Below, piece after piece: positions 13,478 to 25,599 of a stretch of 64,000 nucleotides of DNA. Positions within the stretch are counted from its first letter, which is position 1. Each line of letters begins with the position of its first letter. The stretch spans positions 14,576,169-14,640,168 of the forward strand of contig NC_133288.1 of assembly GCF_005239225.2 (NCBI RefSeq), written 5' to 3'. The translations under genes were made by a program, and so were the position numbers. The DNA is from Populus alba. Lineage: Eukaryota > Streptophyta > Magnoliopsida > Malpighiales > Salicaceae. The notes beneath the pieces are model-generated. The model saw nothing but the letters and a program-made list of their open reading frames with translations, ran no database searches and had not been told where the DNA came from.

Positions 13478-14698
13478 GTGGATTGTATGAGGTATTGAAT
13501 ATTGATGGTTGATATAAGGTCCGGAATTATAGGACTTTGTGATGATGGGTTGATTGAGTAAATTGATAGTAATCGATAATTTAGGATTTTCTAAATATAA
13601 ATGAAACTCTGCCGAAATTTTGATAGAACTCTTTACAAAAAAAAAAAAAAATTACCCTTAAATTAAAAGAATATGTTGGGATCTTTTAGCGTTGATCAAA
13701 TCGTACAGTCAGGTTTGTTACACATAAGATAGAGATTTGAAAAAAATAAGTAGTAATCTCAAACAACAGAAAAATACCACTAATTTATATAAACGAATAA
13801 ACAAATCTAGGTTTGCAAGCAATGAATAAAATAACTTAACATAAACTATACGAGTGAACCGGTCAATTAATCAAACTAACCAGATGGAAATTGCAGCCTT
13901 GGTGTCTGAAAGAAGCAGGATTTAGTGTCCACCAACCATACAGTAATGAGGGTTGTTCTTGTTCTTTCTTTTCTTTTTCTTGTAGTTATGTAGAAATCAA
14001 TGACAAATGAATAAGAAGAAAGAGACGTTATGATGGTCATTCTTGTGGGTTGTGTAATAGCAATGGTGATTATCCTGTTTAATTGTTGTTGCAGTTAGGG
14101 TGAAATGAATGTGAGGAAAGAGAAGAGGATACAAAGGTAATTTCAAATGCTTTTTAGTAGTTCCAGAAGATGTAACTGTGGTTCAACGTGCAAAAAGAAT
14201 GAAAAAAATTGCTTTTCCATAACCAAGGTTCAACCTCGAGCAAGTGTTGTGGCCCATCATGTTTATACACTTTTGAAACCCGTAACCAAATACTTGATAA
14301 ATTGTGTTTAGAGAAAACGCAAATGCTACCTCAAATATAAACACTTTCTATATATTTTCATGTTGAATAATAAATGATAGCATTTAAAACATTAATATGC
14401 AAACAAAAAAAATTTTAAAAAAAAAGAAGGAAAAAGGAATGAGTCATTTATTTGCCAAAAATAGGCAACAAAGCTAAAGTCAAGACTTGAACTAGTAAAT
14501 ATGGTACAACTCAAATAAAAAGAGAGAGAGAGAGAGTAAAGGAGATTTCTAAAGATTAAACTCAATTGCAAGAGCGACAAATGATGCTAACCTCAACGAA
14601 TGATTTTAACTAGCATATTGGCTTGCGTTCCACAACGGATCAATAACATTTTTTTTAAATGTAAAAAAATATGAAGAGTATATAGAATATAGTAAGTG

Positions 14699-15085
14699 TC
14701 TTGGGTCTAATAGCAATGTCAAACCCAAAATAGCTTTGAGTCTTATTGCAAAGATGGACCCAATAGCATTGGGACTAATGGTCAAGCCAAACCCAATATC
14801 CTTAGATTTAGCCGTAACACCCAAGAGCCTTGAGTCTAGTGGAAAAGCCAGATCCAATAACATTAGTTCTAGGTGTCAAGCCAGACCCCATGATATTGGT
14901 TCTGGCAACCAAGAAGTCCAAAAGCTGCAGGGATTGGCTGATAACTGGACCCAACACTTTTGGATCTTATTAAAGGCAAGACTCAATGCTATTGGACTTA
15001 ACAATATTGGGTTTTGCTGGGCGGTAGGACCCATGGGTCTGGTCGTGGAGCTAGACCCAATATCCTGGTCATGACGCCAGATCTA
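14699..15085. repeat. Degenerate 33-bp minisatellite, about 11 units
   Basis: Units of 28-34 bases repeat the pattern TGGTTCTAATGGTCAAGCCA then GACCCAATAACAT. Three units are exactly 33 bases (for example those starting near 14769, 14830 and 14863). Because 33 is a multiple of three, both strands stay open for long stretches with an 11-residue rhythm. This explains the apparent ORFs at 14736-15074 (plus) and 14606-14863 (minus), so I do not call them genes. Confidence 0.85.
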
Positions 15086-15180
15086 ATAGAAAAAAAATAT
15101 TAATCTGAAGTAAAGAGAAAAATATAAAAATTTCAAATTTTTTTAAAAGCATTTTTGAAACACAAGAACAAATATGCTTT
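15086..15180 (+). mobile_element. Partial copy of the recurrent MITE-like repeat
   Basis: It reads AAAAAAATATTAATCTGAAG then TTTTTAAAAGCATTTTTGAA. The same words occur in the copy at 16290-16425. It abuts the left end of the mitochondrial-like insertion. Confidence 0.6.
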
Positions 15181-15582
15181 ACGTGGATGTTACCGCTCAT
15201 ACAGCTCCTAGCCAGCAAGCAGTTAGCCTTCCTCTACAAGGAATGGAAGTGTGGATGAATCGACATCAAACTTCTTTCGTTTCGGTTTATTCACTGATCT
15301 GAAACTTAGCACTTGTTTTCGGGCGGCGGTATTTTTGAATGAAGTTTATTCGAACCGATTAGCATTTATCAAAGCAGGCCAAGCCTCTAAAGCGGAGCTG
15401 GGCGCGGGGGCTTTGAATGTGCTAGCAATTAGCCTAGCTAATCGGACTGGGCATGCCTTTCTTTTCAAGGAGCGTATGGGCTACTGCTACTAAAGTAAAA
15501 AAATGCGAAAGTTTCTCCCTTTTCATTCTCTACTGGGCCAAACAATGAGAAACCTATAGGTCCCCATATGTGAATGAATCAG

Positions 15583-15638
<56 letters not shown>

Positions 15639-16135
15639 AGTGTTAGAGCTCGTTCTTTCACTCATAAAAAGATGATTGATAAGCAGTTTACTACTAGGGA
15701 GAGGCGGGTAAGGAAAAAAACACAGGAAAGATCCGGCACAGCTTCCAGCTTTGGTTCATTGGCCCCTGGCTAACGATGGCTCTAATGAGCGGTTTTGCTA
15801 GAATAGGCAATAATGAGATTATTGTTTTAGTAAATGATGCGGAGAAGGGGAGTGACACCTCGGGTGAGGGACTATTAATGTCTTTTGAAGTCAAGAATGT
15901 TACTCTTGCTAGACTAAGAATACAAGTGATAGCTCCGTAAGCCAAAATAGATCTTGTATCTATAGCGTCATAAGAGGAAACAAGCATTTGACTGATTTAG
16001 ATGCTTTGATCATTTGACTTTCTTTCTTTCAAGCAAGTCAAATGATCAACTTCCTAGGAATCCGGTGAAATGAATCAATCATTTCGTACCAATCCCCACA
16101 TCGTTTGAGCTTTTGTATGATAATAAGCAAATTTA
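15181..16135. other. Probable nuclear insertion of mitochondrial DNA (NUMT)
   Basis: The base composition changes sharply here from AT-rich to near-balanced, with runs such as GCGGAGCTGGGCGCGGGGGC at about 15391-15410. The texture (CTTTCTTTCAAGCAAGTCAA, GGTCCCCATATGTGAATGAA, CGGGTGAGGGACTATTAATG) is typical of non-coding plant mitochondrial genomes. An (AT)n tract at 15590-15635 splits it and was probably gained later. Open frames at 15251-15493 (plus) and 15694-15987 (minus) have no function I can name. The organelle origin is inferred from composition and style, not from an alignment. Confidence 0.6.
15590..15635. repeat. (AT)n microsatellite inside the NUMT-like block
   Basis: About 23 AT units interrupt the otherwise balanced-composition block. 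Confidence 0.95.
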
Positions 16136-17450
16136 ACCCAACCTAAAATGAAAAACAATTATCATCATTCAATTTTTGTATAATATAGAAAAGTCACATC
16201 AATTTATTTTCTCTTTACATTATGAAAAAAGAAAAATAAATTAGTTACCAGTGTATTGGGCACTACTCTATTATGCGGGTTTGGCTCCTTGGATCTCTCA
16301 TCACATCAAAATAATACAAAAACATAAAAAAAAATATTAATTTGAAGTAAAGAAAAAAATAAAATAAAAATTCATTTTTTTAAAAAGCATTTTTGAAATG
16401 CAAAAATAAACATGGTTTAAGAAGAAAATTCAACCCAATCTGTAATGAAAAAAATTATTATCTCCCCACTTTTGTATAATATAAAAAAAAATCACTTCAA
16501 TTTATTTTCTCTTTATAGAATGGAAAAAAAAATTCAATATGAGAAAACAAAAAAAAAGTAAAGAGGAAAAAAATAAAATTGAAAATATCTTAAAATGAAT
16601 AAAATTAAAAGGAAAGAAAATAGTTGTAGGTGTATTAGATGTTGCTATGCTATGCCCTATTCATGGTACAATAATAGAAAATACTTTATTTAAAGATGAT
16701 GATGGTGCAAATATATTTTGTGCTTTTAACTCAACTCAAGTATTTTTACATTTGCGAAAAAAAAAAAAGAATTGTTATTAACTGCTGCGTAGCAAGAAAC
16801 AATATGCTAGTTATTATATTATTACTTACTAATTATTTTTTAATATATATATATATATATATTAAATATATTGAGATAATATATTTTTTATTTTTAAAAA
16901 TTAATTTTTTATATCATTACATCAAAATAATATAAAAACATAAAAAAATATTAATTTATATTAAAAAAAAACAAAGAAATAACCTCTACTTATCCAACTT
17001 TGAATCCCTTGATTAGAGGGTGTGTTTTTTTTTCCCTAAATTTCACTCATCAATAGTATGAAGTATCATTATACTTTTTCCCCTTTTGCTGCACACCCTA
17101 GCCAAATGAACTGAGCACTAAGAAATCACTCTAAATTTCGCTTTCAATTCTTACAGTTGACTAATTACTTTTTCGCTAGTAGTTCTCTTCTCTTTTGTTT
17201 CTCCATTTTTTCCTATATCATTGCTCTTTGAACCATTAAACAGTTGGAGGAGTTTGATAGGGCTATTTAATTGCTGGTGACAACATACCTAATATTAAAA
17301 AGAAAAGAAATTCAATACAATTTAATCTCAAATGAAAATAATAATGATTATTATTCAATTTTTGTATAATATATAATTTTTTTTTATTAATTTAGTTTCT
17401 CATATAAAAAAAATTGGATAAAAAAACTTTTTTTTTTTAAAAAAAAATAT
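16136..17450. repeat. Repeat cluster: three ~110-bp direct copies plus MITE pieces
   Basis: A unit with AATTTTTGTATAATATA followed by CAATTTATTTTCTCTTTA appears near 16165-16230, 16465-16520 and, more diverged, 17355-17405. Between the copies lie a MITE-like repeat (16290-16425) and another partial one (16905-16985). No gene is visible. Confidence 0.6.
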
Positions 17451-17454
17451 ATGA

Positions 17455-17575
17455 ATATGCCTGAAAGCCAGACTCAATAGCATTGGGTATATCTGTCAAG
17501 CCAAACCCAACATCTATTAAGAGAAATTTAAATCTGGTTGTCAAGCCAAACCCAACCGTTTTCAACTCAAAATAA
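17455..17575. repeat. Second locus of the 33-bp minisatellite
   Basis: The words GTCAAGCCAAACCCAA and AAAGCCAGACTCAATAGCAT repeat here two to three times. They match the units at 14699-15085. Confidence 0.75.
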
Positions 17576-17795
17576 AAATAACTATACCTTAATAATATTT
17601 TTTTAACTAAAAATTAGTAAAATAATAATTTTATGATGCTACAGTAATGTCCACATCAGTTTATATTCTAAGTATACAATGTTTTTCCCACTAATTTTAA
17701 AATAAAATATAATTTCATATCTCGCTCTCTTCTTGTTTTATTCATTTTATATTTTTCGCTTTTGTTTTGCTTGACTGCACAACAAGTGGGGAAGG

Positions 17796-17875
17796 ATGAG
17801 GGAGGCGGCGGCGGCTTCTTCTGCTGGTGGCAAACAAGTAGTCAAATACAAAACAGCAGGGCGTGGTCTGGCGTG
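17796..17875 (+). other. Orphan short coding-like segment
   Basis: A GC-rich patch in AT-rich DNA encodes MREAAAASSAGGKQVVKYKT then AGRGLA and a stop. The stop overlaps GTGAGT, so the sequence could instead be a first exon ending at a donor site near 17872. I do not recognise the protein and see no second exon. It could be a captured or relic exon. Confidence 0.25.
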
Positions 17876-18099
17876 AGTAGTGGCGCGTGGGAAAGACATG
17901 AATCTGATAGTGCCATTTAGATAGTGTCAGCCTGCGGAAGAAGGGGGGCTTGGGTAAGCTTTCTTTGAGTGACTAACAAATTTTTGAGAATTGGGCAGCA
18001 ACGATGCATTCTACTTTAGAGAAGGGTAGACCTAGATACATGCTCTTGATATGATGTAGAAATAGAATGGATCTTTACAGAAAGCTCCTCTCTATTCTT

Positions 18100-18368
18100 G
18101 TTCATTATCAAAAAGAAAGTGTTATATTGTCTTGATTTTATACCCACCCGTTGACCACAGAGACCTCCCCCTTTGTCCTTTGAAAATCCCTCATACTATT
18201 TCCCTCAACCTTTCCCTATCATTAGTCAAAACTTTCTTCGTTTTCATGAATATTCACTCACTCACACTCACTCCCTCACTCGAGATTTTAGGTCAACATT
18301 CAAACATTACATTTTTCTCATCATGAATCAAATAATACAGGACTTCAAAGAAAAGTCTTTTATTTCCT

Positions 18369-18407
<39 letters not shown>

Positions 18408-19010
18408 TCTTTCTCTCCTCCAAAATAGATTTGACTAGACAATAACCACGCGTAAAGTATACCTCTCTGAGTCAATAATAATATATAGACTTAAGCCAGG
18501 GCTATCTCCCACAGGCACGAACACACGGTGGAAACACAAATTCAGTAAACACAAAACGAGGGAGGGGCCATTCCGCAAAGCCAAGAAAAACTTCGTACTA
18601 AAGTCCATTTCAACCAAAATAAAAATAAAAAAGAAAAGGGGGAAAGAGAAGAAAAACCCCAATAATGGAGGACAAGTGTGGAGAGCCATTGGATATTGCA
18701 GATGAAAGAGAGAAAGAAGAGGCAGCATGCAGAATCCCGATGCTTTACTCAGTCTATCAGACATCACAGCCTACTACTCTTCTTCTCACCAATTATACTA
18801 AGATAAACTAAGCAATCCTTCCCTTCCTCGCCTCTCTCTTCAATCCCCATCAAAACCCTCTCTCTCTCTCTCTCTGTGGAAACCCATAATCCCAGACCCA
18901 ACTGACAAAAAAGTCACTCAAAAACTTTCCCCGATCGAAAACCTTCAATATATATATATATGTATATATATTTTTAAGATTCCTGTTTTTTTTTCTCCCT
19001 TCAAATTTAT
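18100..19010 (+). promoter_or_regulatory. Upstream region and 5' leader of the AFB gene
   Basis: A pyrimidine-rich leader runs from about 18775 to 19000. It includes a (CT)9 run at 18858-18875, a feature common in plant core promoters and 5' UTRs. (AT)n tracts occur at 18363-18402 and 18949-18970. No transcription start is fixed. Confidence 0.5.
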
Positions 19011-21522
19011 ATGATCACCAACAAAAAGCCTAGATCATCAGATACCGACTCTAATTACATGAGAGACGATCGAACTGAAATGTCCGAAGACGACGACAGA
19101 TCTCCTCCCTCCAACTCAATCACCCATGATTCTAGCCCAACCCGGACCTGCAACCCCGGGCCCGGGTCGGGTTCATCTTCAGTCCCCGAATACTTAGCTC
19201 CGTGCCCGGACCAAGTCCTTGAAAACGTCTTAGAAAACGTTCTCTGGTTCCTAACCTCACGTAAGGACCGAAACGCTGCGTCATTGGTTTGTAGGTCATG
19301 GTACCGGGTCGAGGCTCTGACCCGATCCGATTTGTTCATCGGTAACTGCTACGCGGTGTCTCCAAAGCGAGCCATGTCGCGGTTTACCCGAATCAGGTCG
19401 GTGACGCTGAAAGGGAAGCCAAGGTTTGCTGATTTTAACCTGATGCCGCCTTATTGGGGAGCCCACTTCGCGCCTTGGGTCTCTGCTATGGCAATGACTT
19501 ACCCTTGGTTAGAGAAGGTTCATTTGAAGAGGATGTCAGTGACGGATGATGACCTGGCTTTGCTTGCGGAGTCGTTTTCGGGATTCAAAGAGCTCGTGCT
19601 TGTTTGTTGTGATGGGTTCGGTACTAGTGGACTTGCTATTGTCGTTAGCAGGTGCAGGTACGGTGTTTTTTTTATATATAAAAAATAGTCTTCTTTTAGA
19701 TCTGATTGCAGCGTCAGTTAATTTTTGCTGTTATTTGGTTTGTTTGATTAGGGGTTGGTTTTTAAAGTTTGAGACGTTGTTTTGATTTGTGTTTATGGAA
19801 GGGGATGTTTAGATCTTTGTAGAGCTAGAAGCTGATTGAAATTTTGGTGTTTTGCTGGGTTTGGGATTTGTCAGTCTTTTTGTGGTTTGTTTTAAGCAAT
19901 GCTGAAATATTGAAGAATTAATTTTGTGATTAGATTTTTCAATGGATAAAGCTGTTGATCAGCGAGCTTATAGAACGTTTGCTGGCCGTGATATCTTTGT
20001 GCTTCTTTATTTATTTATTATTTTATATATCTGTTTGATTTGCTGGATGAGTCTAAATGATGCCTTTCTGAGCAGTGAGGATATTAAAGAATGGACTGGA
20101 ATTCTTGGAATTTCTGATGAGAAAAGTTGACTGTTGAACTTATAAGATGCTGTGCACTGCTCTATTTTTGTGTACAGGCAACTCAAAGTGCTTGATCTGA
20201 TTGAATCAGATGTATCAGATGATGAAGTGGATTGGATTTCGTGTTTTCCAGATACCGAAACATGCCTCGAATCCCTGATTTTTGATTGTGTAGATTGCCC
20301 CATTGATTTTGATGAACTGGAGAGGCTGGTGGCTAGGTCTCCATCACTTAAGAAACTTAGGCTGAACCGATATGTTTCGATTGGACAACTTTACCGTCTA
20401 ATGATTCGAGCTCCACACCTCACACATCTTGGGACAGGCTCTTTTAGCCCATCAGAGGATGTAGCTCAGGTTGAACAGGGACCAGATTATGCTTCTGCAT
20501 TTGCTGCTTGCAAATCCTTAGTTTGCCTATCTGGATTCAGGGAAATCATTCCAGATTACTTGCCTGCAATAAACCCTGTATGTGCCAATCTCACTTCACT
20601 GAACTTTAGTTTTGCAGATGTTAGTGCAGAACAGCTCAAACCAATCATAAGCAATTGCCACAAGCTTCAGATTTTCTGGGTATGTGTTTTATCAGCCTGC
20701 TTTTTAAATAGACACTGCTATGAAATGTGTGTTTTGTGTCTGATTTTGGTTTTCATTGTCCAGGTTCTTGATTCAATATGCGATGAAGGACTACAGGCTG
20801 TGGCTGCAACATGCAAGGAGCTACGAGAGCTTCGGGTCTTCCCTGTTGACCCTAGGGAGGACATTGAGGGCCCTGTTTCTGAAGTGGGCCTCCAAGCAAT
20901 TTCAGAGGGTTGCAGGAAGCTTCAATCTATTTTGTATTTTTGCCATCGGATGACAAATGCTGCTGTTGTAGCTATGTCAAAGAACTGCCCAGACCTTGTG
21001 GTCTTCCGTCTCTGCATAATGGGGCGTCACCAGCCTGATCATGTCACTGGAGAACCTATGGATGAAGGATTTGGAGCCATTGTCAAGAATTGCAAGAAGC
21101 TCACTCGACTCGCGGTATCTGGTTTATTGACTGATAGAGCTTTTGCTTATATTGGAAAATATGGGAAAATTGTAAGGACCCTATCGGTTGCTTTTGCTGG
21201 AGATAGTGACATGGGGCTGAAATATGTGCTTGAGGGTTGTCCCAGATTGCAGAAGCTTGAGATTAGAGACAGTCCATTCGGGGATGCAGCTCTACTTTCT
21301 GGTCTGCACCACTATTACAATATGAGATTCCTTTGGATGTCTGCTTGCAAGTTGTCTCGCCAAGGCTGCCAACAGATTACTCAAGCGTTGCCTCGGCTGG
21401 TGGTGGAAGTGATTAAGCATGACGATAATGTGGACATGGATGAGTATGTTGATACGTTGTATATGTACCGGTCTCTTGAAGGGCCAAGAGATGATGCGCC
21501 ACGATTTGTTTCCATCTTGTAG
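19011..21522 (+). CDS. AFB5: AFB4/AFB5-type auxin receptor F-box protein (3 exons)
   Basis: Exons are 19011-19657, 20178-20679 and 20764-21522, giving 635 residues. Introns are GT-AG and the phases fit. An acidic Ser-rich extension (1-65), typical of the AFB4/5 clade and absent from TIR1, precedes an F-box at about 66-107 ([32 protein letters not shown]). Leucine-rich repeats follow to the C-terminus ([20 protein letters not shown]). By family knowledge these proteins are the substrate subunit of SCF-TIR1/AFB ubiquitin ligases in the nucleus and bind auxin together with Aux/IAA repressors. Arg138 ([11 protein letters not shown]) sits where TIR1 has His78, Arg465 (FRLCI) matches TIR1 Arg403, and Ala500 (LAVSG) replaces TIR1 Ser438; the His-to-Arg and Ser-to-Ala changes are AFB4/5 features. 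In-frame Mets at 19059 and 19080 are alternative starts. Clade call strong; AFB4 versus AFB5 undecided. Confidence 0.96.
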
Positions 21523-22100
21523 GGCATTTGTGCTACAAGAAGTTGCATCAGCTGTTCTGATGGTGGTTATGGGCATCTTTTCTTGGAAATTAAATCTTGC
21601 AGGTACCTTTTACATAGCCCGCAAGAAAGTCATGGTGATCCTTGCAAGAGAAAGTTGAGTAAAACTTCAGGCCTTGTGCTGTGTTGTTGCAAATGGCATT
21701 CAATCCAGAAGCCCTATAATTTAAGAGGACAGACATCGAGGGGGCTGATGTGGAGTTGGATATCTCTGCAAGGTATTGGACCACCCATTGGATCTTGTTG
21801 TATTGATATGCTTCAAAATTTTATGTTTCTTTTTTTCTTTTCGAACTCATTTGATCATAAATGAGAAGGCTGCTCCGGAGGAAAGGGATGGATGGGCCTT
21901 GAGGCGCATAAAATATTCAATCTTTTATCCTTTTGTATGGAGGAATCAAGATGGGTTGGAGATTTGGAAAAATTAAGGAGTTTCCCTTCCCCTGCAAGTG
22001 CCACCAGTGAAGGATAATCATAAAAAAGCAAAACCAATGAGCAAGCATTCGTCAGTTCAAAAGAAGTATAGTCTTTTATTTTGATTCAGATGGTATTAGC
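21523..22100 (+). other. 3' flank / UTR of the AFB gene
   Basis: This DNA downstream of the AFB stop has no conserved coding pattern. It most likely holds the 3' UTR. Confidence 0.4.
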
Positions 22101-25100
22101 AGCTAGTCTTAAGGTGTATAGCCGGTGAGAACTAAATGCCCGGGCTGATGCATCTCTCTCCTCCCAACGTGTTTTTTTTTTTTTTCCCAGTATGTGTTGT
22201 AGCACCTGACTGTTGAATTTACATTGTTATTGTTAGCCAATATGATGATATGGGTAATAAAAGCCAGATATGCATGGACCATACAGCCAGCTTTAGTGGG
22301 AAAAATGTTGTGTCGTTTGCCCTCCTCCTCCTCCTCCTCCTCCTCCTCATTTATGTGTTCTTTGAAATTTATTTCCCTGGATATGGAATTATCAGTCGAC
22401 AGTGAGGCCCCTCTTAGTAATGTGCGGAAAGTGTTGTCCAAGTACATGTCCGTGTGGGGTTCCACTGGATGAGAATCCCGATCCTCAAAGGTATGGATGG
22501 GCCTGATTAAAACTAGTGCTCTTTTACCTGTTCTTATTTTAATCATTTTAGCTTAATAGTCCATGATTAAAGAGGATTGATTTGGTGTGGTTAAAACCAG
22601 TGCTTTTTCCCTGCTCTATTAGCGGTTAAAAATCACCAGTACAAGACTCTTTTGTGCTCTGACTTGTATCATATCAGGCTCTTCGTTTTTTCTACATAGT
22701 TGGAGGTGGGACCAAGGATCTGATGATTCGTCACACCCCTGCGTTTGCGTTATAGAACAGCCAAGTCCACCATTGCTTTGTCTCTCCGGCTCTCATTATT
22801 AGGAGAGAAATCTATCCGCTCTCTTTGTTGGTATTCTCTGGCTCTGGCAGGATGGATGGTAAAAGCAAAGCTTACCATCGAAGTGGAATATGACTGTGCA
22901 TTTGAATTAAGTAATGGGAAGTGGGAAGCATGGCTAGGCTTGGCTTCCCTTTCCTTCGCAAGGCCTGGACCGGACCCGTGTTTGCTTTTCCTCATCCTCC
23001 TCCACCACCCTTGATAACAAATCACCGGTGTCATTTGGGGTTCCTGACTTCGGAGCTGCTTGCTCACCAGGTGATCGCCGAGCCAACCACAGACCATCGT
23101 CGCAAAAGAGAACCCACGGTCAAGAGGATATACGTGTTGATGCCCAACAAAACCATAAAAAAGCATGTCGAGCTCCTGGCTACTTGCCCTCCAGCTTATC
23201 CACATTGCTTTTCTTGGATTTTAGGGTGGGATTGAACGGAGCGAAACAACGGCAGCCTCTGCTTTTTTATTATATCCTTGTTAGCAGTCTTGCCTTTCAT
23301 CTTTCTTTTTGAGCACCGCTCCCATGTCCCCATATAAAAAAAAAAAATTGATAATGACCACACAAGGATTGGCATCGCTCGAAATCTCAGCCTTGGATAT
23401 GAGGGGAGTGTCCCCTCCTGATTGAACTGTCTTACCTACTAGACATATCTTATCTATCTATCATTTGATGGAGAGACTTTCATTTAATTGAATGGTCATG
23501 ATTGGATTGAGCACATCATAGGAAGCCAACCCATTTGGGTTCTGCACATGGCTTGCACTGTTTGCTAAGGCAGATGCATCATTGCAATGACGGAGTTTAA
23601 TTGCCCCTGATTTGTGTTCTTGCCCACCACCAGATCAATCAATATTGTGGGGCCACGTGTACGTTATGGGAGGTGGGATACACTAATAAATCTCAACATT
23701 AAAAAACAATAACAAACTATGATCATGCATTTAATAATAATATCATTGCTCCTCAGAAATAATGGATAGAGAGAGGGGTGGGGGGTGTAACGTACAAAAT
23801 ATCAACAAACTACAACGGAACTAACTGCATATTAAATTATAGAAAAGTATAATTTAACTAGTCGAATTTTAAAATTTATATTTTAAAAATTAACAATTTG
23901 AGTATTATATATGGTTATTAATTTTAAAAATTTTTAAAAATTAATTAAGATGTATGTAAGTTGGTTATATATATATATATATATATATATATTGGCATTT
24001 CATTTTGCAGGTGGGCAAGTGATCTCCAGTGGCGGTGGGTGTGGAAAAATTCGGTGAAACCAGAAAAGAGTTATGGCTTTTCTTTACTTTTGGCTTTTAA
24101 GCACACTCATGCCCGAGCTAAGCACCAGATCTTTGGGTCCGATTAAATTCTTTTTTGAATATAAAATTGAGAAAAAAGAAGAAGAAAGAAAGATAAAAAA
24201 GAGGGAATGAAGAAAAAAGGAAAAAGGCACCCACCTTCACTGTTCATGACAGTCCGTAAGAAAAAACCAAGTTTTTTAGACATGCAAGGTGATTTTCTTA
24301 CACGCACCGCGCACCCTTATCCAAGCACCATTTCCAGGATTGATCTTGCTTTTCCAAGTGAAACTCGTCATACGTGTTTTTTATTATTTGCAAATTAATC
24401 TTGTGTTCATATTTTCAGCATGCAGATTGCCCAGCTGATACACATCTTTTAATCACGGGATCAAACAACCCACACGCAAACAATTCTAACCTGTGGAAAA
24501 TCAAATAAATATTGAAACGCCACCGCTGCTGTGACAAGGTATGAATACTCCCCAACAATGGAGTTACCTGACGATCAATCAACCGATGCTTGTATTGTAT
24601 GTGTAAAATCACAGCAAGCTTTGAGCATGGCGTACAGTGCTACTGTTGATGGCTATCAGAGTTATTGGGTTCTAAGTACTTTTATTCAATCTGATGGACA
24701 TTGAGATTGTTCCGATTAGTCAAAACATTGGCACTATAGCAACCCCATAATCATGTGCATGTGCTCCCCCGCAACTCACACGCTCACTGATACCGTGTTT
24801 TTAAGAGAAAACAAATTCAATCATGAATGAGTGCAGAATTCTTTATTTTAAATATTGATAAATTAATATACGGAATTGATGCATGTTAATTATTTAAACT
24901 TGTGATCAGATATATTAGATCAATGGTGATAACCTCTAAAATAAAATTAAAATAAATTGTAATAATGAATCTCAAAATAATTCAATGTCTCAGCATGATA
25001 TTTAAAATCAAAATATTCAATTAAGAAAAGATTTTTTAAAAATAAGCGAATTTATGTCAATTTGTTAAACCCACGATTTGGATCATCCATCCTACTATAC

Positions 25101-25590
25101 TTAATAACTTCTTATCTCTTAAATTATTTTGCATTTAATTAAATAACAAAAAAAAATCTTAAAAAAGAACAAACATATCAGGAGTGTAGGATTGAAAAAA
25201 AAAAGAGACTTATTTCTTAAAGTTAAATAACACTATTTTTTTTAAAGCAAAATAATAAAAATAAAACATTTAAATAACAAAGTATATACATTTTTTTTTT
25301 AACTTCGAGGGGTTAAGAACTTATTAAATAAAAAAAAATTAACAATCAAGAAAGGTATATAACCCACCCAAGTGCATGGCTCATGAAAAGAGGAACTAAA
25401 AATAAAAATATTCATTAAGAAAGAAAGAGAGAAAACAAAGGAACTAGAGAGGAATAAGAAGGAAAAAAAGATAGCATAACAGAGAAGAAGTAATACAGTG
25501 AAGCAGAAGGAAAACATAAAGAAAGAAAGAATGAAAAACCATTGGCCAAGCAACTGCCACCATTCCTCGCCGCAAACCACCGCTATTCTT
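22101..25590. other. Intergenic DNA, no supported gene
   Basis: A (TCC)n run lies at 22321-22349. Composition is fairly balanced at 22700-23300, and a 151-codon minus-strand frame exists at 22750-23205, but it shows no recognisable domain. (AT)n lies at 23968-23992. From about 24800 onward the DNA is AT-rich with nothing recognised. Confidence 0.5.
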
Positions 25591-25599
25591 TTTCTTAAT

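Noticed and set aside
14606..15074. Long frames on both strands that could be taken for genes
   Set aside because: They are explained by the 33-base period of the minisatellite, which keeps both strands open.
18435..18767. 110-codon minus-strand frame with hydrophobic stretches
   Set aside because: It lies in the promoter/leader of the AFB gene. The hydrophobic runs come from A/G-rich DNA on the plus strand, and no family pattern is seen.
20152..21522. A single long uninterrupted exon for the AFB C-terminal part
   Set aside because: It reads through an 84-bp GT-AG intron (20680-20763). Joining KLQIFW to [10 protein letters not shown] restores the conserved family sequence.
22109..22546. 145-codon minus-strand frame with a poly-Glu run
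   Set aside because: The Glu run is the (TCC)n microsatellite at 22321-22349. The rest has no family pattern.
22750..23205. 151-codon open frame on the minus strand, overlapping plus-strand frames
   Set aside because: No recognisable domain, no splice partners, odd composition (many Trp, Ser and Arg without pattern), and several overlapping frames. It looks like chance in a balanced-composition stretch.
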